A stretch of DNA of 64,000 bases from an uncultured Lachnospiraceae bacterium (GTDB lineage: Bacteria > Bacillota > Clostridia > Lachnospirales > Lachnospiraceae), in the NCBI GenBank assembly GCA_944380605.1, contig CALWIA010000032.1, positions 1 through 64,000 of the forward strand. The letters run 5' to 3'. Each line of letters starts with the position of its first letter. Position 1 is the first letter of the stretch. Below are positions 1 through 8,765 of this stretch, one piece after another. The notes below the pieces were generated by a model that did no database searches, had not been told where the DNA came from, and saw nothing but the letters and a program-made list of their open reading frames with translations. Position numbers and translations under genes: made by a program.

Positions 1-110
1 AAATCCGGCCCTTCTTTTTGGAATTTTCAGGGTTTTACATACTGTTCGATCTTTAATTTTCAAGGTCCGATGTTTGTTTTGCTGCCGCTGTTCTCAGCGA
101 CAGCTTGTAT
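1..110 (-). other. Transcribed leader running off the left edge, rRNA-operon-like
   Basis: This stretch lies just downstream of the strong minus-strand promoter at 111-139 and contains no ORF. Read on the minus strand it holds two near-identical 11-base motifs, CCTTGAAAATT (65-55) and CCCTGAAAATT (32-22), which differ at one position. Such boxA/antitermination-like repeats are typical of the leader between an rRNA promoter and 16S rRNA in Lachnospiraceae. That identity is inferred, because the gene itself lies outside the window. Confidence 0.45.
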
Positions 111-139
111 AGATTACCACAGCTTCCGGCGCCTGTCAA
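111..139 (-). promoter_or_regulatory. Strong sigma-A promoter reading out of the window
   Basis: On the minus strand TTGACA (139-134) and TAATCT (116-111) are separated by exactly 17 bases. The promoter starts 20 bases past the ftsH stop codon and points away from it, so it drives something left of base 1. Together with the leader motifs it suggests an rRNA or tRNA operon. Confidence 0.7.
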
Positions 140-158
140 GCACTTTCCAAAAAATTTT

Positions 159-2066
159 TTAGCTGTTTTTTCTTTCTTCGGCCACTTCCTCCGCCAGAAA
201 TTCTCCCGGTGTTTTCTCTTCCTCGCCGGTTTCCGGAATGCCCTTGCACTCCCGGAAAATTTTCATAAATTCCTTGCCGGTGATGGTTTCTTTCTCAATC
301 AGGAATTCGGCGATCTTGTCCATGATCTCCCGGTTTTCTCCCAGCAGGCGCTTGGCCTCGTCATAAGCCGCCTTCAGCATCTTCATGACTTCCTGGTCGA
401 TTTCCGCCGCCGTCGCCTCTCCGCAGTTGAGCACCATGCGGCCGCTCAGATACTGGTCTTCCTGGGTCGCCAGTCCCATAAGGCCGAACCGCTCGGACAT
501 GCCGTACTGCGTCACCATAGCCCTGGCAATCCGGGTAGCCTGCTCGATGTCGTTGGCCGCCCCGGTGGTCACCGTATCAAATACCAGTTCCTCCGCGGCT
601 CTGCCGCCCAGGCAGCCTACCAGCATGGCCTTCAGCTCTTTTTCCGTATTCAGGAACTTCTCTTCCTCCGGCACGTGCATCACATAGCCCAGCGCGCCCA
701 TGGTACGGGGCACGATGGTGATTTTCTGCACCGGTTCCGCATCCTTCTGCAGGGCGCTGACCAGCGCGTGGCCCACCTCGTGGTAGGAAACGATCCGCCG
801 CTCTTCCTTGCTGAGCACCCGGTCCTTCTTTTCCTTGCCCACCAGGACCACTTCCACCGCCTCAAACAGATCCTTCTGGCTGACGGCGTTCCTTCCGTTT
901 TTCACAGCCAGAATCGCCGCTTCGTTGATCATATTGGCCAGGTCCGAGCCCACGGCGCCGGAGGTGGCCAGCGCAATGGCCTCCAGATCCACCGTCTCAT
1001 CCAGCGACACGTTTTTCGCGTGCACCTTCAGGATGTTGACCCGTCCCTTCAAATCCGGTTTGTCCACAATGATCCGCCGGTCAAAACGGCCGGGACGCAG
1101 AAGCGCCGGATCCAGAATCTCCGGACGGTTGGTCGCCGCCATCACCAGCAGGCCCTTGGAAGAATCAAATCCATCCATCTCCGAAAGCAGCTGGTTCAGC
1201 GTCTGCTCCCGCTCGTCGTTGCCGCCTCCGAACCGGGAATCCCGGCTTTTGCCGATGGCGTCTACCTCGTCGATAAAAATAATGCAGGGCGCGTTTTCCT
1301 GGGCCTGCTTGAACAGGTCCCGGACACGGGAGGCGCCCACACCTACAAACATCTCCACAAAATCGGAACCGGACAGGGAGAAAAACGGCACCTTCGCCTC
1401 TCCTGCCACCGCCTTGGCCAGCAGCGTCTTGCCGGTTCCGGGCGGCCCCACCAGCAGCGCTCCCTTGGGCAGCTTGGCCCCGATATGGGTATACTTGCCG
1501 GGGTTGTGGAGAAAATCCACGATTTCCACCAGCGATTCCTTGGCCTCGTCCTGTCCCGCCACATCCTTAAAGGTAATGCCGGTCTCCTTCTGCATATACA
1601 TCTTGGCCGTGCTCTTGCCCACGCCCATGACGCCGCCGCCCATGCGCCGCATCATCAAGTTCATGAAAAATACCAGAAAACCGAACATCAGCACATAGCT
1701 CAGGATACTCCACAGCGTGGTGTTCTGCCGCATCTGCTCGCTGGTGACGCCGGCGTCGATCAGGCGCTGGGTCAGCTGGTCTCCGCTTTCCATGCGCACC
1801 GTCACGTAATCGCTTAACGGGTTATATCCTTCGGCTCCTGGTTTCAGATTGTAGTAAATGGAAGAACTGTCCACCCGGACGCTGTCCACGTTGCCCGCTT
1901 CCAGCTGTCTGACAAACTCGGTGTAAGGCACGCTGGCCTTCTGCCCCCAGTAGCTGCTCATGGCCATGACGCTTAAAAGCGTAATCAGGCCCGCTATAAG
2001 AATAATGGCAAAGATTTGGGCGGACCCGGGACCTTTGCCCCCATTGTTCTTATTTCTGTCATCCAT
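159..2066 (-). CDS. ftsH: ATP-dependent zinc metalloprotease FtsH (copy 1)
   Basis: Membrane-anchored AAA+ protease that extracts and degrades misfolded membrane proteins and short-lived regulators. About 635 residues. Two N-terminal membrane segments (about 17-36 and 120-139) flank the small extracytoplasmic domain. Walker A GPPGTGKT is at about 207-214, Walker B FIDEVD at about 264-269, the second region of homology around 313-331, and the zinc motif HEVGH at about 429-433. I chose the ATG at 2066 because an AGAGGAG ribosome site precedes it and the sequence upstream in frame is not FtsH-like. It has its own promoter at 2122-2150. A second, clearly different FtsH lies at the right end of the window, so the genome carries at least two paralogues. 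Confidence 0.97.
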   Translation of the reverse strand: MDDRNKNNGGKGPGSAQIFAIILIAGLITLLSVMAMSSYWGQKASVPYTEFVRQLEAGNVDSVRVDSSSIYYNLKPGAEGYNPLSDYVTVRMESGDQLTQRLIDAGVTSEQMRQNTTLWSILSYVLMFGFLVFFMNLMMRRMGGGVMGVGKSTAKMYMQKETGITFKDVAGQDEAKESLVEIVDFLHNPGKYTHIGAKLPKGALLVGPPGTGKTLLAKAVAGEAKVPFFSLSGSDFVEMFVGVGASRVRDLFKQAQENAPCIIFIDEVDAIGKSRDSRFGGGNDEREQTLNQLLSEMDGFDSSKGLLVMAATNRPEILDPALLRPGRFDRRIIVDKPDLKGRVNILKVHAKNVSLDETVDLEAIALATSGAVGSDLANMINEAAILAVKNGRNAVSQKDLFEAVEVVLVGKEKKDRVLSKEERRIVSYHEVGHALVSALQKDAEPVQKITIVPRTMGALGYVMHVPEEEKFLNTEKELKAMLVGCLGGRAAEELVFDTVTTGAANDIEQATRIARAMVTQYGMSERFGLMGLATQEDQYLSGRMVLNCGEATAAEIDQEVMKMLKAAYDEAKRLLGENREIMDKIAEFLIEKETITGKEFMKIFRECKGIPETGEEEKTPGEFLAEEVAEERKNS

Positions 2067-2121
2067 ACCGTATTGTTCTCCTCTGTTTATCCCTGATGGC
2101 GAGTTTATGCCATTGTCTATC

Positions 2122-2150
2122 ATTATAGAGGTAGTTTTTCCATAAATCAA
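2122..2150 (-). promoter_or_regulatory. ftsH promoter
   Basis: Minus strand: TTGATT (2150-2145), 17-base spacer, TATAAT (2127-2122). The start codon follows about 55 bases downstream, preceded by AGAGGAG. AT-rich sequence above the -35 box could act as an UP element. Confidence 0.75.
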
Positions 2151-2253
2151 GAAATGCGGCATAAAAAATATATAAACTTTTTTACGGCATTTCCGGTATT
2201 TTCCTGGCATGGACGCCGCTTTCCGCGCCGATACTGATTCCGAGGTGATGGAT

Positions 2254-2472
2254 ATGAAACATGCAGACAGCCAACTGGACGCGGACAGATGGCGCAAAGC
2301 CCCGGACCGCCGGGACCCGGATCCCTACCGGGTGGAAGCCACCTCGGATTTTCCGGTCTGCTCCGCCTCCGAATGCACCGGCCTGATTCCCGCCCTGCCG
2401 CTAAACGAAGATCAGCGGGAATTTTACGAAGAACTGTACCCGTATCTGGCAGACGCCAGGCGGCAGCCGTAG
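2254..2472 (+). CDS. Small conserved-looking hypothetical protein (72 aa)
   Basis: Short acidic protein of 72 residues divergent from ftsH. The first ATG in frame is at 2209, but GAGGTG at 2242-2247 lies 6 bases before the ATG at 2254, so I start there. The middle contains CSASECTGLIPALP (about residues 37-50), followed by a helix-forming stretch ending EELYPYLADARRQP. The CTGLIP motif resembles small uncharacterised proteins I recall from Lachnospiraceae; I cannot assign a function. There is no signal peptide or membrane segment. A rho-independent terminator follows 20 bases after the stop, which supports a real transcription unit. Confidence 0.6.
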   Translation: MKHADSQLDADRWRKAPDRRDPDPYRVEATSDFPVCSASECTGLIPALPLNEDQREFYEELYPYLADARRQP

Positions 2473-2490
2473 ACCGGATTTTTGCCGTCA

Positions 2491-2532
2491 AAAATTCCCC
2501 GGACCGCAGGCCGATCCGGGGAATTTGGTTTT
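2491..2532. terminator. Bidirectional terminator
   Basis: Inverted repeat AAATTCCCCGGA / TCCGGGGAATTT around an 8-10 base loop, with T-rich sequence on the right and TTTTTGACGG on the other strand. It separates the convergent small ORF (2472) and the GH28 gene (2544). Confidence 0.8.
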
Positions 2533-2543
2533 CCTATATCACT

Positions 2544-3878
2544 TTATCGATTGTCGTAGCTGTCGTTTTTCTCGTCCCGGGCTCCCGAAACGGAAACGGA
2601 GACATGTTCAAACCGGATGTCCCTGGTATAGTCGATGACGCCAAACTCTTTGCAGGACAGATCCATATCCCGGAAGGTCAGGCGGCGGATGGGCTCCGCA
2701 GCAAAACCTTCCAGGTGAAACGCGCGGCTGATCCCCTCGTAGTCATCCTCGTACCGGGCCTTTACATTGCGGATCTCAATATCGCTGACCTGGGTAAGAG
2801 GCACCTCATCCGGAATCCGCTCCAGCAGTTTTTGCCAGGACTCCGGCAGGTCACCGTCGCAGGCGTATCCCTCCGGCAGGCTGCAGTAGCTGTAGGCCGG
2901 GTTCCAGTTCAGGCACATGTGGAACAGATATTTCACATTGACCATGTCCAGATTTTCCACCAGCACGTTCCGGATATAGCCGCGGCGGGCAATGGAGGAT
3001 TTAATGCGGAATCCGCAGTCGGTTCCCCGGTAGCGGATGTTCCGCAGCGTCACGTCGGACACGCCGCCGGAGACTTCGCTGCCAATGGTCACGCCGAATC
3101 CCGCCTGGATTTCGCAGTCCTGCACCACGATCCGGCGACAGGGACGGCCGACCCGCAGGCCATCGGCGTCTCTTCCGGACTTGATGCAGATGCTGTCGTC
3201 ATTGCAGGAGGTGACGCAGTGCTCCACCAGCACGTCCTCGCTGGAATCGATGTCAATGCCGTCTGTGCTGGGGCTGTGAAGCCCGCAGGCGGTAATCCGG
3301 ATTCCGTCCACGTGGACCTGAGAGCTGTAGCAGATGTGCACATTCCAGAATCCGGACCGGGTGGAGGTAAAATCCTTCAGTTCCACCTGGCTGGAATCCA
3401 TAACCACCACGTTTCTCACCCGGCGGCAGTCGTAATCACAGGCCCAGCGCAGGCCTTTTTTGTCGTATTCGCCCCGCATGCCGCTTTTTTCATCAGGCCC
3501 CCAGTACTTGTCCCACCAGTACTCTCCCTGTCCATCGATGGTGCCAGGGCCGCTGATGGTCACATGCTGCTGTCCATTGCAGTTTAAAATCCCCGGATAC
3601 CAATCCATCTCCACGCCGGCCACCCGGGTGCGGATCACGGGATACCGGGATTCGTCGGTGGTGCCCAGCAGCACCGCGCCTTCCTCCAGCCGGAATTCCA
3701 TCCCGCTTTTCAGAAACAGCGACGCCGTCAGATAGGTGCCCCGCTCCACCAGCACCATGCCGCCTTCTGCCGCCGCCGCGTCGATCAGCGCCTGCAGTCC
3801 CTCCGTCACATCGGTCTTTCCGGTGTTATCCAGCTGTGTTTCAGAGGTTCTCCATATTTTCCTTTCCATCGTCTCCAT
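2544..3878 (-). CDS. Glycoside hydrolase family 28 (polygalacturonase-like)
   Basis: Cleaves alpha-1,4-galacturonan or a related pectic oligomer; about 444 residues. The right-handed beta-helix family GH28 is recognised from STDGIDID, then NDDSICIKSG (catalytic aspartates), then IGSEVSGG, and RIKSS near the end of the active-site region. The usual His-Gly pair before IGSE is replaced by Phe-Gly (GFGVTIGSE), as in some bacterial exo-acting or rhamnogalacturonan-type members. No signal peptide is visible, so it probably acts on imported oligomers. I chose the ATG at 3878, 10 bases behind AAGGAG; ATGs at 3887 and 3869 are alternatives. It lies 119 bases downstream of uxuA on the same strand, which ties pectin cleavage to hexuronate catabolism. 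Confidence 0.88.
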   Translation of the reverse strand: METMERKIWRTSETQLDNTGKTDVTEGLQALIDAAAAEGGMVLVERGTYLTASLFLKSGMEFRLEEGAVLLGTTDESRYPVIRTRVAGVEMDWYPGILNCNGQQHVTISGPGTIDGQGEYWWDKYWGPDEKSGMRGEYDKKGLRWACDYDCRRVRNVVVMDSSQVELKDFTSTRSGFWNVHICYSSQVHVDGIRITACGLHSPSTDGIDIDSSEDVLVEHCVTSCNDDSICIKSGRDADGLRVGRPCRRIVVQDCEIQAGFGVTIGSEVSGGVSDVTLRNIRYRGTDCGFRIKSSIARRGYIRNVLVENLDMVNVKYLFHMCLNWNPAYSYCSLPEGYACDGDLPESWQKLLERIPDEVPLTQVSDIEIRNVKARYEDDYEGISRAFHLEGFAAEPIRRLTFRDMDLSCKEFGVIDYTRDIRFEHVSVSVSGARDEKNDSYDNR

Positions 3879-3943
3879 CGTCTGCATTCTCCTTCCGTCC
3901 TCTCCCCGCCCTCCGCGCTGTTTCCGGCAGCCGCAGACGGCGG

Positions 3944-3980
3944 GACAGGGGCCGTCCTGTCTGCACAGAAGGCCCCTGTC
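3944..3980. other. Intergenic hairpin between uxuA and GH28
   Basis: Perfect 10-base inverted repeat GACAGGGGCC / GGCCCCTGTC with a 17-base loop. On the minus strand no T-run follows, so it is more likely an mRNA processing or stabilising hairpin that lets the two genes be expressed at different levels than a full terminator. Confidence 0.45.
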
Positions 3981-3997
3981 GGAAATGTTTTTATGAT

Positions 3998-5047
3998 TTA
4001 TTTGCTGCTCTTTTCGATGGCTTCCCACAGTCCGTTGATGTAGGTAGCGCCCAGAGCGCGGTCATACAGGCCGTAGCCGGGCCGTCCGGTTTCGCCCCAG
4101 ATCATCCGTCCGTGGTCAGGTCTTACATATCCCGTAAATCCGTTGTCGTGCAGCGCTTTCAGGATGGCGTACATATCCAGGGAGCCGCAGCTGGACAGAT
4201 GGGCTCTCTCTTCAAATCCGTTGTCCAGAATCGCCACGTTGCGCAGATGCGCGAAATGGATCCGGCCCATAGCGGCGTACTTGCCGGCCATGCGTACCAC
4301 GTCGTTCTTCGCGGAGCATCCCAGAGAACCGGTGCACAGGGTAATGCCGTTGTGGGGATCGTCCACCAGTTTCAGGAACTTGTCCAGATTCTCCTCGCAG
4401 GTGATAATTCTGGGCAGTCCGAAAATGCTCCAGCAGGGATCGTCCTCGTGAATCGCCATGTTGACGTCGCACTCGGCCGCTACCGGAATCACTCTCTCCA
4501 GGAAGTACTTCAGGTTGTTCCAGAGATCGTCTTCGCTCATGGCATTGTACTCCGCCACAACCGCCTTCAGTTCATCTCTGGTGTAGCTGGCGTCCCAGCC
4601 CGGCAGCGTCAGGTCGCTGTCGCTCTCCAGAGGATTCACCTGATCTACCTGCTCCTGATAATATACCAGGGACGTGGAGCCGTCTGCCAGCACGTGGTCC
4701 AGCTGGGTCCGGGTCCAGTCAAATACCGGCATGAAGTTGTAGCACACGCATTTGATGCCGGCCTCCGCCACGCGGCGGATATTCTCGCAGTAGTTCTCGA
4801 TATAGCGGTCTCTGGTGGGCTTGCCCAGCTTGATGTCCTCGTGAACCGGGATGCTCTCGATGACTTCGAACGCCAGTCCCGCGTCCTCCGTCAGCTTTTT
4901 CAGTCTGGCAATGCTCTCACGGCTCCATACCTCTCCTACCGGCACGTCATAGACGGCGGTTACAATGGCCTGCATACCCGGAATCTGGCGGATCTGCTCC
5001 AGGGTAACCTTGTCGTCTTCCCCGTACCATCTGAATGATAATTTCAT
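3998..5047 (-). CDS. uxuA: Mannonate dehydratase
   Basis: Converts D-mannonate to 2-keto-3-deoxy-D-gluconate in the glucuronate branch of hexuronate catabolism; cytoplasmic, metal-dependent (EC 4.2.1.8). 349 residues, the usual short form found in Firmicutes. The start [18 protein letters not shown] and the internal HEDDPCW, CTGSLG and HFAHLRN stretches are typical of UxuA. The ATG at 5047 follows GGAGG. Its partner UxuB (fructuronate reductase) is at 16926-18545, not adjacent. It is transcribed divergently from an AraC regulator with an operator-like palindrome between the two promoters, so control by that regulator is likely. Confidence 0.96.
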   Translation of the reverse strand: MKLSFRWYGEDDKVTLEQIRQIPGMQAIVTAVYDVPVGEVWSRESIARLKKLTEDAGLAFEVIESIPVHEDIKLGKPTRDRYIENYCENIRRVAEAGIKCVCYNFMPVFDWTRTQLDHVLADGSTSLVYYQEQVDQVNPLESDSDLTLPGWDASYTRDELKAVVAEYNAMSEDDLWNNLKYFLERVIPVAAECDVNMAIHEDDPCWSIFGLPRIITCEENLDKFLKLVDDPHNGITLCTGSLGCSAKNDVVRMAGKYAAMGRIHFAHLRNVAILDNGFEERAHLSSCGSLDMYAILKALHDNGFTGYVRPDHGRMIWGETGRPGYGLYDRALGATYINGLWEAIEKSSK

Positions 5048-5095
5048 TTCCGTAATCCTCCTTTACATTTTTCAACCTTGCATCATGGTACTTTC

Positions 5096-5124
5096 ATTAT
5101 AAATAAAATTGCTCCCGTTGAACA
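5096..5124 (-). promoter_or_regulatory. uxuA promoter
   Basis: Minus strand: TGTTCA (5124-5119), 17-base spacer, perfect TATAAT (5101-5096). The poor -35 box fits an activator-dependent promoter, as expected for AraC-type control. Confidence 0.6.
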
Positions 5125-5134
5125 TAGAAAACAT

Positions 5135-5145
5135 TGTGATTCACA
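5135..5145. promoter_or_regulatory. Palindromic operator candidate TGTGA-T-TCACA
   Basis: Perfect 5-1-5 inverted repeat between the divergent uxuA and araC promoters, directly abutting the araC -35 box at 5146. It is placed to affect both. It resembles a CRP/FNR-type half-site arrangement, but AraC proteins normally bind direct repeats, so the binding protein is uncertain. Confidence 0.45.
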
Positions 5146-5174
5146 TTGCAAAAGTTGCGGTTTTCGGCTAAAAT
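5146..5174 (+). promoter_or_regulatory. araC-type regulator promoter
   Basis: TTGCAA (5146-5151), 17-base spacer, TAAAAT (5169-5174), 32 bases upstream of the ATG. The -35 box touches the palindrome at 5135-5145, which suggests autoregulation. Confidence 0.65.
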
Positions 5175-5206
5175 AGTCCTATGAATTTTATGCAAAGGAG
5201 AATGCC

Positions 5207-6109
5207 ATGAGCCGGAAAGAACTGTCCACTTCCTTCAACACCCGCCAACATATGGAAAAGCGGGATTACGAACTTTTTTATTACAGCGACGTCCGGCTGG
5301 ACCGGATCTCCTCCCACCGGCACGGATACTACGAAGTGTATTTCTTTCTGGAGGGCAGCGTGGATTTCCAGGCCGGCGGCAGCACCCGCCGGCTGCAGTA
5401 CGGCGACTTTCTGCTGCTGCCTCCCGGCGTCTCTCATCGCCCTTCCATAGACGATCCGGACACCCCCTACCGGCGGTTCGTCCTCTGGCTGGATCCGGAC
5501 TTCTGCCTGCAGCTGACCCGGATTTCTCCGGATCTGATGTACGGTTTTCAGGCGTCGGCAGAAACCGGCGGCTTCTTTTACCGGTCCGGCCGGTTTCCCG
5601 CCCGGGAGATCCAGGCCCGCTTCATCGACCTGCTGGAGGAAACCAAGGCCGGCCGCGTCTTTTCCTCCACCAATGCCACGCTGAAAATCGCGTCCCTGCT
5701 GATGCGTCTCAACCAGATCGCCTACGACGCCCTGCATCCGGCTTCTCCCTCCGTAGACGGCGACCTCTGTCTGAACCTGTGCGACTATATCGGCCAGCAC
5801 CTGGAAGAAGATCTGTCCCTGGAAGCCCTGGCTTCGTATTTTTACGCCAGCAAATACCACATTTCCCATGTGTTCAAGGACTATATGGGCATTTCCCTGC
5901 ACCAGTATATTCTGAAAAAACGGCTGCAGGCATGCAAAAACGGAATCCTCTCCGGGATTCCGTTCAAACAGCTGATCTATCAGTATGGATTTCATGATTA
6001 TTCCAGCTTTTACCGGGCTTTCAAAAAGGAATTCGGCCAGTCTCCCGGCGAATTCCGGGAACACAGCCATCTGCCCGGTCCCACCCCCGCCGGCGGCCTG
6101 GACGCCTGA
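5207..6109 (+). CDS. AraC-family transcriptional regulator, cupin sensor type
   Basis: 300 residues. The N-terminal half is an AraC ligand-binding cupin (HRHGYYEVYFFLEG and YGDFLLLPPGVSH, about residues 38-90). The C-terminal hundred residues hold two helix-turn-helix motifs (DLSLEALASYFYASKYHISHVF and the following QLIYQYGFHDYSSFYRAFKKEFG). Start at the ATG behind AAAGGAG. It is divergent from uxuA-GH28, which makes it the probable activator of uronate use. The effector cannot be told from sequence. It ends 10 bases from the convergent azlD. Confidence 0.92.
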   Translation: MSRKELSTSFNTRQHMEKRDYELFYYSDVRLDRISSHRHGYYEVYFFLEGSVDFQAGGSTRRLQYGDFLLLPPGVSHRPSIDDPDTPYRRFVLWLDPDFCLQLTRISPDLMYGFQASAETGGFFYRSGRFPAREIQARFIDLLEETKAGRVFSSTNATLKIASLLMRLNQIAYDALHPASPSVDGDLCLNLCDYIGQHLEEDLSLEALASYFYASKYHISHVFKDYMGISLHQYILKKRLQACKNGILSGIPFKQLIYQYGFHDYSSFYRAFKKEFGQSPGEFREHSHLPGPTPAGGLDA

Positions 6110-6119
6110 TGCCGCCTCT

Positions 6120-6458
6120 TCAGACAAATACCGCCTGCACCAGCACCATGTACAGAAGCGTCCCCGCTCCGATGCTCAGCAGCGAATTGCCCGTTTTCCA
6201 ATGCAGCGCCGCCGTAACCGCCGCAGCCAGCAGCTGGGGAATTCCATAAGGAGGTTCCAGCGGCCGGATGTCTTTCAGGCAGTACACCACCAGCAGGCCA
6301 ATGGTGGCATAGGGCAGCGTCCTTCCCAGATACTCCACATACCGCGGCACCTTTTTCCCTGCCGGAAACAGCAGAAACGGCAGGAAGCGGGTAATGGCCG
6401 TTGCCAGCACCAGCATTGCCACAATCAGCACGCCTCTTGTCACCGACAGCTCATTCAT
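6120..6458 (-). CDS. azlD: Branched-chain amino acid exporter small subunit AzlD
   Basis: 112-residue membrane protein with about four hydrophobic segments; the ITRFLPFLLFP start region and the GRTLPYATIGLLVVYCL stretch are typical of AzlD. It acts with AzlC as an efflux pair for leucine-type amino acids or analogues in the cytoplasmic membrane. The start codon lies inside the end of azlC (8-base overlap), so the pair is translationally coupled. Confidence 0.92.
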   Translation of the reverse strand: MNELSVTRGVLIVAMLVLATAITRFLPFLLFPAGKKVPRYVEYLGRTLPYATIGLLVVYCLKDIRPLEPPYGIPQLLAAAVTAALHWKTGNSLLSIGAGTLLYMVLVQAVFV

Positions 6459-7164
6459 ACGCCTGTTCCTCCTTCTTTTCCTGCGCTTCCTTTCGGTATC
6501 CCAGGGTCAGCACCGCCAGAATCAGGGCCATAGCCGGCACCAGAAACAGATCGGCGCCAAACGCCATCACGCACAGAGCGGAGGCAGCCACGCCGGTCAG
6601 CGCCGGCCGGTGATCCTTCCGGCTTTTCCACTGATCCGTAAAAATCACGACAAACAATGCGGTAAGGGCAAAATCCAGCCCCCTGGAATCAAATTCCACG
6701 GCGCTTCCCAGCAGGCAGCCGGCCATGCTTCCCGCAAACCAGTACAGATGATCCAGAAACGTAATCCAGAGATACACCGCGTTCCGGTCCAGATCCCCTG
6801 GCGTCTCTTCGCTGCAGAGCACGGAAAAGGTCTCGTCTGTCAGGCCGAAAATCAGATAGGGCTTTCCGTGCCGGATTTCCTTCATCTTGCCCAGCATAGA
6901 CAGGCCGTAAAACAGATGGCGGGCGTTGAGCATCAGCCCCATGAAAAACGCGTACAGCGGATGCACCATAGCCGCCAGCAGCGTCACCTCCAGATACTGC
7001 AGGCTGCCGGCGTAGATCAGGGCGCTGGAAGCCGCGGTCCATCCCAGGCCGAATCCGTTTACCTGCATCAAAATTCCATAGGCGGCGCCCAGAAACAGAT
7101 AACCTACCATCACCGGTACCGTTTTGGGAAATGCGTACCGCAGTTCTTTTCTCCCCATCTTCAT
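6451..7164 (-). CDS. azlC: Branched-chain amino acid permease/exporter AzlC
   Basis: 237 residues, polytopic. The family signature is seen in the MVGYLFLGAAYGILM segment, the LIYAGSLQY stretch and MLNARHLFYGLSM. The ATG at 7164 follows GGAAGGAA. It is the large subunit of the AzlCD exporter. It is driven by the promoter at 7236-7264 and followed directly by azlD. Confidence 0.93.
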   Translation of the reverse strand: MKMGRKELRYAFPKTVPVMVGYLFLGAAYGILMQVNGFGLGWTAASSALIYAGSLQYLEVTLLAAMVHPLYAFFMGLMLNARHLFYGLSMLGKMKEIRHGKPYLIFGLTDETFSVLCSEETPGDLDRNAVYLWITFLDHLYWFAGSMAGCLLGSAVEFDSRGLDFALTALFVVIFTDQWKSRKDHRPALTGVAASALCVMAFGADLFLVPAMALILAVLTLGYRKEAQEKKEEQAYE

Positions 7165-7235
7165 GGCGTATTCCTTCCATTCCTCTTGCTTTTTTTGTCA
7201 TTTCCCATTACCATAGACAGGAAAACCAATCATTA

Positions 7236-7264
7236 ATTTTACTGCCGCTGTCCGGATTTGTCAA
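7236..7264 (-). promoter_or_regulatory. azlCD promoter
   Basis: Minus strand: consensus TTGACA (7264-7259), 17-base spacer, TAAAAT (7241-7236), 72 bases upstream of the azlC ATG. Confidence 0.75.
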
Positions 7265-7293
7265 CAAAGCAGCGGTCAGAGACAGGAGCCTCC

Positions 7294-8214
7294 ATGGATC
7301 TTTCTTTCTATCAATATCAGAACTGCCGGCTGTGTCCCCGCCGCTGCGGCGCCGACCGGACCGTTTCCTCCGGCTTCTGCGGCTGTTCCAGCCAGATGAA
7401 AGCCGCCCGCGCCGCCCTGCACATGTGGGAAGAGCCCTGCATCAGCGGCACCAGAGGCAGCGGCACCATTTTCTTTTCCGGCTGTACCCTAGGCTGCTGT
7501 TTCTGCCAGAATTACCCCATCAGCCAGGAGGGCTTCGGCGCGGAAATTTCGTCGGAACAACTGGCGGAAATCATGCTGCGCCTGCAGGACCAGGGTGCTC
7601 ACAACATCAGCCTGGTCACCGCCGATCAGTACCTGCCCTCCATTCTCCCCGCCCTGGACCAGGTCCGGCACCGGCTGACCATCCCCGTGGTCTATAACTG
7701 CGGCGGCTACCAGCGGACGGAAATCGTAGAGGCGCTGAAGGACTACGTGGATATCTGGCTTCCGGATCTGAAGTACCAAAGCGAAGCCCTGTCCGCCCGG
7801 TATTCCCGGGCCGCCGATTACTTTGCCTATGCCTCCGGCGCCATAGCGCAGATGATCCGTCAGACGGGAGCCCCTGTCTTTGACGAATCCGGCCTGCTGC
7901 GCTCCGGCGTCATCATCCGCCACATGGTTCTGCCCCAGGCCAAAGAAGACTCCATAGCGCTGCTGGCCTGGATGCGGGACGAACTGCCGAAGGACCAGTT
8001 TCTCATCAGCCTGATGAGCCAGTACACCCCCTTTTACCGCGCAAAAAAAGGCGGCCCCTATCCGGAAATCAGCCGCCGCGTCACCTCTTACGAGTATCAG
8101 AAAGTGGTGGACGCCGCTCTGGATTTTGGACTCAGCCGTGGCTACATGCAGCAAAGAAGCAGCGCCAAGGAAGAATATACGCCACCCTTTGATCTGGAAG
8201 GAATCCCGGAATGA
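7294..8214 (+). CDS. PflX-like radical SAM protein (COG1313 type)
   Basis: 306 residues. The 4Fe-4S radical SAM motif is CTLGCCFC (CxxxCxxC, about residues 67-74). An N-terminal cysteine cluster, CRLCPRRCGADR with a following CGC, suggests an extra metal site. This matches the uncharacterised PflX branch of pyruvate-formate-lyase-activase-like proteins; the substrate is unknown. I use the ATG at 7294 behind ACAGGAG rather than the upstream TTG at 7258. No glycyl-radical enzyme lies nearby, so a classical activase role is not supported here. Confidence 0.88.
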   Translation: MDLSFYQYQNCRLCPRRCGADRTVSSGFCGCSSQMKAARAALHMWEEPCISGTRGSGTIFFSGCTLGCCFCQNYPISQEGFGAEISSEQLAEIMLRLQDQGAHNISLVTADQYLPSILPALDQVRHRLTIPVVYNCGGYQRTEIVEALKDYVDIWLPDLKYQSEALSARYSRAADYFAYASGAIAQMIRQTGAPVFDESGLLRSGVIIRHMVLPQAKEDSIALLAWMRDELPKDQFLISLMSQYTPFYRAKKGGPYPEISRRVTSYEYQKVVDAALDFGLSRGYMQQRSSAKEEYTPPFDLEGIPE

Positions 8215-8242
8215 CTGCCGGGAAAACCCGGACAAAACAGAA

Positions 8243-8281
8243 GCGAGTATCGATTTTTCATTGCTTTCCTTCGATACTCGC
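8243..8281. terminator. Long-stem hairpin, possible terminator
   Basis: Perfect 11-base inverted repeat GCGAGTATCGA / TCGATACTCGC with a 17-base loop. On the minus strand it is followed by TTCTGTTTT, so it could end the transcript from the 8766-8794 promoter. On the plus strand it lies 28 bases after the radical SAM stop but lacks a T-run there. Confidence 0.5.
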
Positions 8282-8765
8282 CTCTAAACTATCTCATCCA
8301 TTGGACTTAAAACCTCTTCTTTCTGATAGTTTTTTTCTTAAAAACTTCTGACTTTACGTCTTCCTCGTTTTTAAGAGCATCTATATTTAATTGTTTCTTC
8401 CAATCTCCCTCCGCTTTCCCTCTATGTTCTTTTCTTTCTCTTTTTCATATCTTTCCAGTCGTTATATATTTGAAAATCTTCTGTCGCACCAACAATACTT
8501 TCTCGTCATATTGCCAAACGACTTATTTTCTATAATCGATCTCAGAATTCGAAATTCTCATAGATTTTGGTTCCGCGTCGTTCTGATTGGTGGGTCCTAT
8601 GTTCCATTTATACTTTTTATTATAAGATTGACATCTTTTTTATTTATATAAATGAAACGAACTTTACGTTTTCGGTGGTCTGTACCTCCTTCTTTTAGAT
8701 TTGTTAGCCCTTGGTACTTGTCTGGTACCTTCTCTCTAACTCTCTTTACTTCTTTTGTTGTCTTT

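Noticed and set aside
105-1817. 570-residue open frame on the plus strand opposite ftsH
   Set aside because: It is the complement of a strongly coding, GC-rich gene with clear FtsH motifs; its product has no recognisable domain and is rich in His, Gln and Arg as expected from antisense reading.
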